Positions 37,930 to 49,865 of a stretch of DNA of 64,000 nucleotides are shown one piece after another. This DNA is from Rhyacophila brunnea (taxonomy: Eukaryota > Arthropoda > Insecta > Trichoptera > Rhyacophilidae). The number at the start of each line of letters is the position of its first letter. The stretch's first letter is position 1. The position numbers and the translations under genes are program-made. The stretch covers positions 1,736,001-1,800,000 of the forward strand of contig JAGYXB010000135.1 of the NCBI GenBank assembly GCA_022495005.1. Direction: 5' to 3'. The notes under the pieces are model-generated. The model was not told the DNA's origin, made no database searches, and was given only the letters and a program-made list of their open reading frames with translations.

Positions 37930-38275
37930 GCAAAAGAAATTTCATCATTACTTTCATACAATCAATACGACTGCATTCTAAACCATTTTGCAACCAATGC
38001 CGAAAATTCTATAGTAGCGCTTTCCCTATAAATTCAAGAGTAATTTGTTGAATTGAGAAACGACGGGACGCTAAAACTGACCCTCGCCGATGTTCCATTG
38101 GCTATTTTCTGGTTTTCGGTTAATAAAGAATATTCTCGGATTTCCAACACGGCTATCGCAGTTCAGCTCCCATTTTTACGATATATCTAGATGAGAAAAG
38201 TTTCAACTCAAGTTATAATTAAAAATAATAAGCAGTCTCTCAGCTCTTTCAAATATCAAGTCAAAATATATATGT
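37930..38275 (+). pseudogene. hAT transposase C-terminal relic
   Basis: Reading from 37981 in one frame gives NHFATNAENSIVALSL, a stop, then FVELRNDGTLKLTLADVPLA, then FWFSVNKEYSRISNTAIAV, then another stop. This matches the conserved C-terminal stretch of ZBED5/SCAND3-related hAT transposases (FATNAEN..., LRNDGTLKL.F.DVPLA.FW). Stops at about 38029, 38038 and 38197 show it is dead. The usual STYLCE..FS dimerisation motif is eroded beyond 38170. Confidence 0.85.
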
Positions 38276-38277
38276 CC

Positions 38278-38691
38278 CTGACAAGACTGACAGGGCTCTA
38301 GCCTAGGGGCCCAGCGTGGCAGGTCAACCAGATAAGTGAGATAAACGCAAATTGAAAAATTGCTTTTATAGTGAAAAAAGTCGCCTGCCGTGCTATTTTA
38401 CTACGCTAATAGCAATATATTTAAATATGCGATTGCAAAATACAATTTATAATTATTATTTACTTGATAAATAATTATTCATAACCCGACAACTAATCAT
38501 AATTCACGTGGATATATTAATAAAAACAAAAAATCGCTAAACACACAATCAATACCATTAATTTTACCTCGAACACCATTTGAAAAACGCTATTTTAGAT
38601 TATCACACTCTTTCGTCTTTTAATCTTAGCGATAGGTAGGGGGGCCACCAAAGATCTTGGCCTGGGGATGTGGGGTCCATGTTTTGGTGTA
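38278..38691. mobile_element. GGCCCCCACA-type MITE, copy 2, nested in a hAT copy
   Basis: It shares with the copies at 31254 and 45958 the blocks GGGCTCTAGCCTAGGGGCC, GGTCAACCAGATAAGTGAGA, CACCATTTGAAAAACGC and AGCGATAGGTAGGGGGGCCA. The left terminus is eroded; the reversed right terminus reads GGACCCCACATCCCCAGG. It interrupts the hAT element, so it inserted later. Confidence 0.75.
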
Positions 38692-38811
38692 TAAATTATT
38701 TTACGAGTGGTGTGCCGCGGAATTCTGGGAAGACCTTTGGTGTGCCGTGGGTGAGAAAAGGTTGCGGGGCACTGAGTTAGATGACTATTAATTATTTTAG
38801 TCTTTTTTAGA

Positions 38812-38945
38812 CTTACGCGCAGGTGGCTAAATTGATTAAACACTTAGGCTGAAACCCGACAGATGCTGGTGCAAGTTGTGTTCGTATGTTTGTTTCTGAG
38901 ATATTTCTAAATTTTGTATGTTTGATAAAGACTTATATAAGAATA
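38812..38945 (+). mobile_element. SINE-C-like fragment
   Basis: ACGCGCAGGTGGCTAAATTG then ATTAAACACTTAGGCTGAA and GATGCTGGTGCAAGTTGTG parallel 52433-52600 (ACGCACGTGGCTTAATTAG ... GATGCGGGTTTGCGTCC). The layout resembles a tRNA-derived head with A and B boxes. The identity is modest. Confidence 0.45.
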
Positions 38946-39298
38946 TAAATGTAACAAAAACAAAAAGTCGTTATGTTCAATAAAAAATGTTATATTAATA
39001 AATCTTGTAAATTAATCATTAAATATTTTTAACAATATGTACATTTAAAATTTATAAAAATGAATAGTGAGAAATAGTGATAACAGGCTAACATATTATT
39101 ATTCCAATTCAATGATAATATTTTTTTCAATTTACAATAAAACACAAAGCTTGGTATATGCTAATTGAATACATAAACCAATGATTTGGTTTTCTACTTT
39201 ACATAAGCATATATAGCATACAAGAATACATAATATTTATTTGGTAAAACAAAACACATTATTTATATAACAGAAAAGGTCGATTTTAAATTGAAATG
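38946..39298. other. AT-rich DNA without a recognisable gene
   Basis: No signal recognised. Confidence 0.45.
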
Positions 39299-39545
39299 TC
39301 AGTCCAGCCCTCTGTTTCCGGCAGCTCTGCACACGCGGTTGACCAGCAAACTGATCTTTTGATGTTTCCCTCCTCTGTGTGTATCTCTCCTTTGAGGGCG
39401 CCAACGGCCGATTACATTGCCTACGCCAGTCGTAGCGACGTAGAACCGTAGCACCACCGTAGAGGATCCTCTGCGTTGAGGAGAATAGAGGCCTCTGTGC
39501 TTCAGAAAATAGAAGCTGGCCACTCAGTACAGCTTACACGGTTAG
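39299..39545. other. GC-richer island, function unknown
   Basis: A sharp rise in GC (for example GAGGGCGCCAACGGCCG and GAGGATCCTCTGCGTTGAGG). A 74-codon minus-strand frame covers it without any recognisable motif. No terminal repeats or second copy were noticed. Candidate regulatory element or exon. Confidence 0.35.
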
Positions 39546-41800
39546 ACTGCATTCAATTTGTAATACCTCAAGTACAATTTGCACTAAATAGTCATCATCC
39601 ATTATGTTTGCTTTAGATAAACGTAGCACTTTGATGTTCAGTATAAGTTCTTATTATAAATATTATTATAATAATATTATATTACTGCTATAAATTGTTA
39701 TATTATATTATCATGACGTTTTAATAAATTATAACTATTTTTTTACAATAGTTACATAATCTTCTTGTAGAATTAAAAGTACTCAGTATTATTCGTAACA
39801 GTGTATAAGATGAGCTTAGCTATTTTTTATTTTTTTAAATTTGTAGATCTCTAACAAATCAAATGAATATATTCCTTTAAGAAGGCAGTATTTTTTCATT
39901 CACAGTTTATATATTGTAAAATACTCTCCTGGAAAAATGACGTTTATGTCTATAATCTTTGTATAAATCGTGATAGACAATTCGTTAGTAATTATTGTGT
40001 TTCTCTTATAAAAATCGTTTTCTCAGTTAGGTGTTTATTTTATACTATAAGGTTGAAGTGTTTCTATAAATATTATGAAAAAAATTGTTTGTTAATATAA
40101 GACTTTAATTTCTTTTATCGTGTTAACTGTTAATACATGGTAAAACTGCATTGTATTATTGATTAATAATAATAATAATAATAATAAGACGTTTATATTA
40201 TAAATATTTATAAAATTCTCCGACCTAACTTGTGTCATTTGAAGTAGATCATAATACCTACAGTGTATTCAGTCATCACGTATTACAATGATTACTTCAT
40301 TATATCAAACTCCGTACTACCTATTATTTAGATAAATTAAATTATCCAGATACTCTATTTTTAATACTTGTGTCTCCAGTAAAATATCAAATAATATGTC
40401 ACATTCAAGGTTGTAGGTTAATGATGGCCAAGCAACCCACCAAAAAACCTCCTAAAAATCCAAAAGAAGAAGAACTACAATATGTACATTGTCGTTAAGT
40501 ACAGTTTATAATAATACTTATATCCAGAGACAAGGTAAATAATCATTTAATTTGTATAACACATTCAATGATGTTTCGGTTTTCCTCACACGCATAAAGT
40601 ATCTTCTTAAATATTAAGCACCACATGTGTACAATCATGTTTTGAAAATACAAATCCACCTGTAGCATAGAGATAGATGAAAGCACTCTGTTATTCATAC
40701 TCAACATAAATACCAATAAACGCAGACAGCCTTTGCGCAAGATTAAGACGTAGAGTTTATTTTCATTGCCAAAAGTAGCGTTATGGAGGAAATTCATTTT
40801 GGCTCCCTATTCTCGCCCGGTACGATCAGATTCACCGCCAGATAAATGGGATGAGTTTTGCCCAAATTACAACGTCTATGACTGAAATGGTAAATCGTTG
40901 GCATATGTTCTGTTTTCACTGTATTAATATGAACATTTATTGTCTTTTACAACTGTATTGCTAGAATGCTGCGTCATATCTAATAAAATGTAAGCTTTCC
41001 ATAGACTGAAATTGAACCCAAATACGAAGGCCATAAAAACAATGAATCCATTTATTTATGTATAACAAAAAAATATATACTTATAGCTAGTAGCTGCCCG
41101 AAACCAATAATATATATTATTATACTATAGAGTAGGCATATTTCTACCCACCATGTTTATGCAGCCGTGAATCGTAAACGACCGCCTTCTAGAGCACTAT
41201 AAACGTGTCTGAATAACACTTGCCAGAGACAAAACTGAATGATAATGATGTACCAACCATGCACTGTGATACGTAACGAATAAAATAAAAAAATAGTTCA
41301 CTGCGTCCACTGGTGCGTTGCCCATATCAGTAAAGTTTATAATGGATCATTATGTATGACGTTAAAAATACAATAAATGGATAATATTTAAATTATGGTT
41401 ATACATATATGGAGCAAGACAATCATGCAATTAGTTTAAAATAATAAAAGCCTCAATGATTAATACGGTTAAATTTTGTAAAAATGTCAAAATTATCGGC
41501 TGAATTGATTTAAGAATGTAGCATTATCTATTAAAAATACTCGTTGATTCTCAAACCACACATTAGAAAATCCTAAAAAAAGGCTTATTTTATTTTCAAT
41601 GATACGTCTTTCGCTATCCGGGCGTGGGCTTTTATAACTAAGGTATCAAGTGCTATCATTTAGATATTAAACGCTTTCGACGTGTGCTCAAATTCTACTC
41701 TTCTAATATTTTTTTCTACGATTTTTCTAACAAATATGTCTTGGAGGCTTTTTGAACCTGTGTTTTTTTAATGTAATACATTGCAAACTTTATCAAAATG
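39546..41800. other. AT-rich DNA without a recognisable gene, with a (TAA)n microsatellite
   Basis: A TAA/ATA microsatellite of about 8 units lies at 40163-40187. The minus-strand frame at 40543-40797 (84 codons) has no similarity. No transposon ends were seen. Confidence 0.5.
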
Positions 41801-42200
41801 CGTGCCTTACTGAATTGTTATGAACGCATCCGGACGTAGGCCATTAAATGTCAACTCGTATTGCATACAAAGGCGGCCGCTCAGGATACATTGTGAGCTT
41901 TCAAAAATATCATAGCCTCGGCATCCCCCCTCGAAGCCTTTGCCAAAACTGAGACTAGCATCCACCTGCATTGCGGAGGAGTCTCTTCTTTCATAGAGTC
42001 TTGGCACAGCTTCTTAAGTCTTCTCGTAAGACTTACATTATTATGTCTTCGCCCGATATATACCGGCCACCTACCGGGAAATATTATTATTTTTATGAGG
42101 AGAGATGCTACAAAAGAAAATGCCTATACAAAAGAGGGTATTTTGGCCGCTTTGCGCTCGAGATTTGTATAGTCGTAATGGCGAATTGTCATTGCCGAAT
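41801..42200. other. GC-richer island, function unknown
   Basis: This stretch contains CAAAGGCGGCCGCTCAGGAT and GGCCACCTACCGGGAA, and frames of 66 and 107 codons on opposite strands. Neither frame resembles a known family. It is one of the longer non-repetitive GC-richer islands in the window and a candidate regulatory region or exon. Confidence 0.35.
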
Positions 42201-43828
42201 ATTTTGTGTAAAGTTTTATTTACGAATGTATTTATTTCAAGGCAAAGTAATATACTTTCTCTACGACTTATTCTTTCTAGAATACTTAAAATAGATAACT
42301 AGAGTATTATTAATAAAACATATTTAAATAAAAACCAATTTTCAGAAATTCCACATCCAGTAATCAAACATGTCCGAGATATTTTCTAGTGGTTATATTA
42401 TATATTTTTAGAAGTATATACAAATTATGTATGTTCAAAATAGTTTATTATAAAAATCATAAAGTTAAAAGTTTATATGCTTAAACATATTATAATATTT
42501 ATTCATTAAGTGCTACTGTGATTTAAAACAAACTATATCAAAATTAAATTACAATTTGAAAGTGAAATAATAATAAATATATCGTAAGCTTTTCTTTGCT
42601 CATTACATCAGTGTCAGCTAAAATATGACAAACCGCTATAACAATAATTAATAATTACACAAATTTTTATTATATTCAGTCAATATACTGATGCAATAAT
42701 CAATGTAATCGCTTTTCTATATTTTCGATAGGTTTATCAGTGAAAAGGTGAGTTCATAATTTATTTATTTTAACAGTAAATATCAATTTGAATACAATTA
42801 TTATCTTTATATAATGCGATAATGAATTTTTGATAATATGTGGTTAATACAGTGTTACAAATAATATGTATGATATATGAATAATAGATATTAATAAAAT
42901 AAAATTATAGTTAATGGGGTTTTAGTATTGGTTATTTTTGGTTGTAACATCATTATGAAGACAACGATAGTAGTGTTAAACCTAAAATGACTATCGATTT
43001 AAACACTTTGCATATTTAATTTAATATTATATTATTTACATTTTATTAAATTAAGTATATTTAATGATCTATCAACAAGTTTATGTTTGAACCTTGCAAT
43101 ATTATCCATTGTATGACTATACTTTACCTGTATCGGTTTGGTTATATTGTTTAATGATGCAATATTTCATCAAATATTAAGTATCACCAAAATCTGATAC
43201 AAAAAACGCACAGCAAAGTTCACGCAAATTTCCAGCCTCCATAAAACATACAAATTGCAATTTTAAAAGCAACCGACCGTGATAAGATAAAGCACACAGG
43301 AATATTATGAATGTAATACCGATAACCAGAGGAGAGTGATATTTGCACTTCAATTTAAATAAAATTGTAATAATGTATAGATTCAAAACCAGATAAACTT
43401 TACAATTACGGTATTAAATTTTATTCAAAAATTTATCAAACAATCAACCTTACATGTACACAGATTTTTTATATTTTCTGCAAAGCAATTACAATATATT
43501 CATGTAATATTATAATACATTATATATTGTTATCTTTTCAATAAATAAAAAGATATGGCTGGTTTAGTCCTTGGACTGTTGGCAAAATCCTGGGCATTAC
43601 AATACACGTAAAAGAAAATTCTCGTGAAAATTCAAGATGTGGTACTCGCGACGACTAGAGTACACGTTTTATAACTTTGCACTTTTTTGTACTTTTTACT
43701 ACACTTATACGCCTCTTTGCCTGATTACCTCGCATAAAATTAGATGAAGTGATAGTCATTTGTATTAATGTATGTAGTAATGAATCAATAAATTGGTAGA
43801 TAACATAATGTATACGTGTATTAATTAA
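42201..43828. other. AT-rich DNA without a recognisable gene
   Basis: Frames at 43177 and 43655 (minus strand, 68-69 codons) look like chance. No repeats were recognised. Confidence 0.5.
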
Positions 43829-44218
43829 GGCGCTAAGTACCAAAAAAATAAAAACTGACATTTTTATAGAAAAATGTTCTACATACCAACGCCAATAACT
43901 TCAACTATAGTCTAAGTGCCTCAAGCAAGTCAAAAAAATACAGCAAAATAATTAAACCTGTCGACGTTGTAATTCCGTTGGCGTGTTTTATTTATAATGG
44001 TGTAAGTAGCACTGCAGTGGTCAACGGCATTCAATATAAAATAGCTGACGATGGTGTGTTGACACTTGGGAGTTCTTAATACCTAAAATTATAGAAGCTG
44101 CCGTGATTGCTTCACACTGTAAAACTACATTTTTCATAAGGTCTGCTTCATGAAATTTTACTGCAATGACTCGGTATTTTGTAACTACAGGCAATTCTAC
44201 TTTTTGGTACTTAGAGCC
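43829..44218. mobile_element. MITE-like element with GGCKCTAAGTACC ends
   Basis: The left end GGCGCTAAGTACCAAAAA and the reverse complement of the right end, GGCTCTAAGTACCAAAAA, match over 18 bp with one difference and enclose 390 bp. The flanks are TTAATTAA on the left and TTATTTAA on the right, so a TTA or TTAA target is possible but not exact. There is no coding capacity. Confidence 0.6.
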
Positions 44219-45555
44219 TTATTTAATAAACGTATTCAATTATGTAAAAAATAATTTTTAGAATATATAGAATAATATATAGAAGGGTGTCTTAGACAGG
44301 ATACAGAATCAATACCTTGATACTAAATGAGAGTGAAGAAATTTACTGGATTCCTTTAGCATCTTTCATAAAGCTTATAGCGGATAAGAAAACACAGTAG
44401 GTACCTATTCCGGAATAATTACGAATATACCATAAGGGTTTCAATGAGGAATAGAAAATCATAAGATATTAATTAATAATATGTAGATCAAGTAAATATA
44501 AATTGCCTAATCAAACTGTGACAAATATAATATTTTTTGATTGAAAATTTGATACAAAAGACACGATCGTCACATCAATACACAACATAATATATTATAT
44601 AGTTTTTTAGATTTCACTATTATTATTAGAATGTACATATTATCTGGATTTTATTATATAGGTACTCGTATATCACAATAATATATTATTGTACTAAACA
44701 AAGAGACTTTTCGTGAATCATCAGTGTAATAGAGTTGACATCCCAGAGCAGGTTCTAGCGTCCTGCAATAAATTCCTATATATCATGATGTTTTTGAAAC
44801 AAAGTTATTTTTAATAATTCTACTTTAATAATTAAAGTAGAACCATTAAATTTCAATGTAATTCTACCACGTAAATGCCAGTTTAATAATTACTTTGTCG
44901 CACTCTTACCTAAGTCAGTGTTCTACAAGTATCGAATATAAATAGAATCCTCGTTGACATTATTCAACCACTAATGTTCGGGCATGCTATTCGACCTGTG
45001 ACCATTAAATTTGCTATCCATGGAGTAATTAGGCATTACACATTTATCTATTACATGACTTGCTCATAAAATCTTCTTATTTTAATGAATATGGAGATTC
45101 TCCTTGGATGAGATTGTATCGTATCGCTCCAGGTTGTGTCGTATACGCTTTTCACCTTCTTTTAGAATCTGCGGTTAAAACTCATATGGCTATCATTAGA
45201 ATACAAGCTTAATATAAATTTAACTTCTTGAATAAGGTATATCATTTACTAAACTAGGTTCTAATAAAAGAATGTATGAATCATCTGTTCGAAAACCTAT
45301 GAAAAAGAAAGTATAATATAAATCTCATGGTATGGATATAGCGTTTTATTAGTTATCAAAAACAATTACTATAAATTATTGAGGCTCCCAAATGGTATAA
45401 TTGAAACAGTTATTATCCATTATTAATTAAATCCGGTAAGTCGAATCGATAATGAATTATTAAAATGAACTATCGTGGTACATATTACCGTTTTTTTTTT
45501 TACCCTTAATTTCACAAATAATTCTGTTTCAAATAGTCCGGGATATAGATGGAGC
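44219..45555. other. AT-rich DNA without a recognisable gene
   Basis: A small perfect hairpin TTCTACTTTAA / TTAAAGTAGAA occurs at about 44818-44842. Nothing else was recognised. Confidence 0.45.
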
Positions 45556-46628
45556 TAGGGTTTGCAATACCGGTATTTTAAAACTGATATTCAATTATTT
45601 ATCAATACTGAAATACCGGTTTCAAAAATCCAAAATACCGGTGTTTTCGGAATTAAAAAAGCATACACGTTTATGTTTTTCAAAAATGAATTTATCATAA
45701 TTTTTTCATTACTACTAATATATTGTATATCCAATTTAGTGTATACGAATAATGCTGCCAAAACGCAAATATATTGACTGAAAACAACAAAAGTTAAATA
45801 ATAATAAAACAAAATCCCTCAAATATACTTAAGAATTAAAATATTTCGAAAAATAAAACATATACTTTACTATATACATATATAACTTTACTATTGATTC
45901 AAAGTCGATGGTACATCCAATAACATATTAAATTTGAGAGAGATTTTTCTGTACCCGGATCATGGCCCCCACATTCTGAAGCGGGCTCTTGGGCTAGGAT
46001 CTTTGGCGGGCCCCCTACCAATCGCTGAGGTTAAAAGCAGTGAGGCACGACATTAACGTTTTTCAAATTGTGTTTTATGAAAAATTAAGGGTAGTACTTA
46101 ATATACTGTGTATTTAGCGATTTTTATTACATCTGTTTTAATTGTGGATTTGTCGAGTATCAACACATAATAATCAAAAATTAAATCGCGTAATCATATA
46201 ATTTAAAATGTTAATAGTCATGAAGTACAATAGCGACATTTTTTACTATTAAAGCTAATTTATGGTGTGTGTTTATCTCACTTATCCGGTCAACCCGCCA
46301 CGCCGCCCCCCAAAGTCCGAGCCCCTAGGCTAGAGCCTTGTTAGCCCCCTGCCTGTGGGGGCAATTATAGTATTACTTATAGTATTTGTAAAAATTAGCA
46401 ATTCAAAAATATTATGATCTATACATAATATAATGATCAACAATGTATGTAGGCACTTTAGGCTGCTGTACAATAGTGTTTTAAATGGATTTAAATAGTT
46501 TTAAGTATTAATAGGTATTTCTTTTTTCTAAAATATATTTTGACGAATACCGGTATTAATACCGGTATTCAATAATAAATACCGATATACCGGTACTGAT
46601 ATATTCATTCGGTATTGCAATCATTGCA
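45556..46628. mobile_element. hAT-like element with ATACCGGTAT repeats, copy 2
   Basis: It starts TAGGGTTTGCAATACCGG, like the copy at 34349. Its right side carries AATACCGGTATTAATACC and ends near GGTATTGCAATCATTGC, a decayed form of the expected GCAATCCCTA. No target duplication survives. It is longer than copy 1 mainly because a GGCCCCCACA-type MITE is inserted at 45958-46366. The 71-codon frames at its left end are by-products. Confidence 0.8.
45958..46366. mobile_element. GGCCCCCACA-type MITE, copy 3, nested
   Basis: The left end GATCATGGCCCCCACATT and the reversed right end TGCCCCCACAGGCAGGGG are the clearest termini of this family. Interior blocks GGCGGGCCCCCTACCAATCG, CTTATCCGGTCAACCCGCCA and CCCCTAGGCTAGAGCC (reversed) match the copies at 31254 and 38278. 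Confidence 0.8.
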
Positions 46629-46849
46629 TTAGAAAACCTTTGCGAGATATTGCTATATTATTGATATATTATGGTATTTTTCTTATCATTTATCAGCTGT
46701 TTGATTGATAGCAACAAAAAAATTTTGACAATTAAAAAATAATAATAATTATTGTTGATCGAAGAATTCTGATAGCGACTTTTGCAGCACAAAGACGTTA
46801 TTTTGACATTGTTTCAAATTAACGTAACTCGACATTCTATGCATTTCGG
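46629..46849. other. AT-rich DNA without a recognisable gene
   Basis: A short spacer between the hAT-like element and the CpG-containing island; nothing recognised. Confidence 0.4.
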
Positions 46850-47285
46850 GTTTAGCACAAACATATTGCGAAAATAAACCGCTCACTTTTCTTTGGTCGC
46901 GTAATAACGGTCTTGTTTACGAAAACGCGCGCGTCTCTACGCGGGACTAAAATGTGCGCAATATTTTGCAATCATTTCCATATTTCCGTCCGCCCTGGTG
47001 CAACCGGTCCACAGCACAGCCCATCACGCTCAAATTATGAAAAATTGTAATGTGATTTCTCCCCTCCGCCCTCCCCTGCCGGCTGGATGTTCAGACTAGA
47101 TGATGGCGCGTGTACTTACCCGCACTTACGGCATACTTATGCAAAGGAAACGGTTATGATATGGCCATTACTGCCGAGCAAGTTGTCTGCCGCGAGATGC
47201 GATGCGATCTTTTCTTTGTTTCCCGCGCTTGTGCGCTAAAAATACTCGCCATGGCCCTGTGAATCACGACTCTTATATTTTTTCA
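46850..47285. promoter_or_regulatory. CpG-rich island, possible regulatory element
   Basis: This is among the most GC- and CpG-rich non-repetitive stretches of the window (AAACGCGCGCGTCTCTACGC, GTTGTCTGCCGCGAGATGCG, TCCCGCGCTTGTGCGC). It has no open frame above 60 codons, which argues against a long exon. It contains an octamer-like TTATGCAAAGG at about 47138. I infer a possible promoter or enhancer; no TATA box, initiator or adjacent coding exon can be pointed to. Confidence 0.35.
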
Positions 47286-48144
47286 ATTCAGATTTCGAAT
47301 GTAACTGTCGCTAATATCGGAAAAATCAGAAAAAACACTTACATATGAATTTATTATCATTTTATTCAACACTGAATTAACGAAAGTTTTAAGAATTTCC
47401 ATTTTTTTATTGAAAAACATCAGAACCATAATATACAAAAATAATTTTAGAAATAATTATTAAAACGGAGTGCAGTTATAATTAAAAAATAAAATACTAC
47501 CCACCACATAGACACCCACCACAAATTATATGAGTAGGTACATATTACCATCACCTTGGTTTATATTATAATGTTGATTAATGTTTTTTAACAATGCTAA
47601 TTATAAAATATATGCTTATTTTTTATGTGTATATTTAATATAATAAATTAAAATATGTTCATTAATGTAACCTATTTAAATAATTTAATACGTTTCAAGA
47701 TTCCGAGGCTTTTCAAAATGAAGAATTCTCATAGCTTCGACATAACATTAGTCAAACCCTAAAATGATGGACCGAGTGAAATTCGAGCTGACATCTTTTA
47801 CGTTCTGGGCGATGTCTGGTTGCATAGCCACAGTCCTTCTTCCGAATTTTAGCTCTTTGACCTAATAAAAAAATAAGTACTCCTGACGCCAGCTATAAAT
47901 AATTTTAGTAATGTTATCATTTGTTTCATTTATTTAAATAACGAAGCTGGATCATCTTACCGTACCATCTTGGTGAAATTTTATACTCCTCAGATTCCAT
48001 GATTATTAGCATCAATCGCAAGATTTACAGATGGATAGTTAGCTCAATAGATAAACCCATCACACAGATAATTAAAGATCTTATTACAATTCTTAATTGA
48101 TAATATTATATTTTTAAGGTTTCCCAAAATAATCTATCTCTATT
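47286..48144. other. AT-rich DNA without a recognisable gene
   Basis: No signal recognised. Confidence 0.5.
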
Positions 48145-48350
48145 ATCATCATCATAATTTCTGGCACCACTACATTGCGAAGCGGGTTTTAGCCTCATTC
48201 AAAAACTTTTTCCATTCTGGACGATCAGCTATCACTGTCGTCTTCCCAGTTGCTTTGATGATGAATCTAACTAAATCTCTCGTGCGGCAGTCCAGCCATT
48301 TTTACCTCGGCCGTCCAAGACTTCGCTTGCCCTCAGTAGATTTGTACATA
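48145..48350 (-). mobile_element. LINE 3' end fragment, minus strand
   Basis: The plus strand shows a TTATCATCATCATAATTTCT run. The minus strand then encodes KRSLGRPR.KWLDCRTRDLV followed by a region ending DRPEWKKFLNEAKTR. This is the C-terminal pattern of an RTE-type reverse transcriptase (GRP...WLD... DR..W). One stop interrupts it. Confidence 0.7.
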
Positions 48351-48357
48351 TAATATT

Positions 48358-49150
48358 ACTAGCTGTATCACCCAGTGCTGCCCGGGAGTTACGTAGAGTG
48401 CAAAGGATTGAATTTAAAAAAGTAAAAAAATATAATATTAGAGATTTTTATATTTTCTTCATTTATTTCATTTGAAAAATAGTACATATTCAATTTATTA
48501 TTGTAAAACTGTCCCGGGGGTGCAAGGGGTTAAATCTGAAATTCGAGACCCTGACCACGCACTCCGGCTCTGATGCCGCTACATACAATAATTATTGTCC
48601 GTGAGTGAAGTATTCCAATCTACGCGTAACGCGACGCCTGCGCCAACCTGCCGATCAGTGATATTTGCATCTAACTTTTCCATTTGACCTCCGATCGAGC
48701 TGAAATAAATGCCAATATTTTTGTACATATTCTAGCAACTTTTTCAAAAAAATGGGATTTTCAGCATTAACTTCCGCGTTTTAAGGCCCTTGTACGCGGC
48801 GGCCTTTTCCGCAAAAACCGTAAAACTGACCTCGGGGTGCAATGGGAAATTCGAGACTATAAGAATATAATATTACATTCGCAATTAAAGGATACGATTT
48901 ATTATGTTCATTGACTATTTGGTAGTCACTATTTAACTCCATACTCCGTTGGAGTTGTAATTTTCTACTTTTATAATTATAGGCCATGGAAATTTTTATA
49001 TAGCAATTTTTACATAAATAATATATACGTTATATTTCAAATTATAGAATAAATTAGCAGTATTACATTCCGCTTCCCGTGAGTGGAATGGCTTAATATT
49101 TGAAAATTAAAAATTCTACATTTAATTCGTAGGGTGCAAAGGATTGAATT
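48358..49150. repeat. Unclassified interspersed repeat with internal duplications
   Basis: It opens CTAGCTGTATCACCCAGTGC and CTGCCCGGGAG, a head motif I associate with abundant invertebrate repeats without being able to name the family. The word GTGCAAAGGATTGAATTT occurs at about 48399 and again at about 49135. A GTAAAACTG..C..GGGGTGCAA block occurs at about 48505 and again at about 48820. The 48846-49057 part is repeated in reverse at 52895-53110. Confidence 0.55.
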
Positions 49151-49218
49151 TGAAAAACACGGAAACGCGATGGAAATGTTTACGCCAAATTATCAGATTA
49201 TCTATATAATATATATAT

Positions 49219-49865
49219 CAAACACGCGCGTTAACATCATTTTACTCCCTACTTCAATTATAGTTTGTCAATTTATGGCTACGGCCGTATGTTGTAGCTT
49301 AACCACTGGGGAATGCCAAAAGAAATGGCGTATTTCAAAAAAACACTACCTTATTCTTAGGTCAATAATTATTATAAAGCAATCATTATTCGTAAGATGT
49401 TTATCACACTTGAATGGTCAAAGACATAACTTATAATTAGTATCTTTAGAATTATCTTCAAATGTATTAATCTTGTCCATTTTTTGAATAATAAAATGCC
49501 TATTCTTGTCAAATTTGGGATCACAGAGATTATCAATATAATTTTTTATCCTAAATATTTCACTATAATAATGTCGATATAAAATATACTGATGGTTTTA
49601 TAAATGCGTTTAAAAATTAATAAATTTAAAAAATCTTAACACCACTGCACATTTATGTACTGAAATATGACTATATTCTAAAACATTAGAGCGAAAGGTT
49701 TAAAAGAATACTATTTTATGTAATAAAAATACTTTATGCAGTCATCAAATGTTTAAAATAAATATAAAGGCTTCAAAATTATATAAATAGATTATCTACA
49801 ATGTTTAAGATATGTCCAGGATCATACTTTGAAAATAGAAAAAGCTCCATTTTGACCCACGCTGA
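49219..49865. repeat. Dispersed repeat, copy 2 (inverted relative to 35435-36065)
   Basis: Reverse complement of the repeat at 35435-36065, starting TCAAACACGCGCGTTAACAT and ending near CATTTTGACCCACGCTGA. The TC start and CTGA end recall Helitron termini, but no 3' hairpin or A/T insertion context was seen, so this is only a possibility. The 100-codon frame at 49134 crosses into it and is not a gene. Confidence 0.75.

Larger units (their letters stand above)
37644..38782 (+). mobile_element. hAT transposon, complete ends, dead, with nested MITE
   Basis: The element (37652-38774) starts CAGTGCTCCCCAACCGG, and its reversed right end reads CAGTGCCCCGCAACC, classic hAT ends. Identical 8-bp duplications AGTTAGAT lie at 37644-37651 and 38775-38782. 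Subterminal blocks GGTGTGCCGCGG and TGGTGTGCCGTGG are inverted partners. The interior carries transposase C-terminal relics and, downstream of them, an inserted MITE (38278-38691). It is internally deleted and broken by stops. Confidence 0.94.

Noticed and set aside
49134..49436. 100-codon coding gene
   Set aside because: It spans the boundary between two unrelated repeats, and the other copy of the second repeat does not keep the frame.
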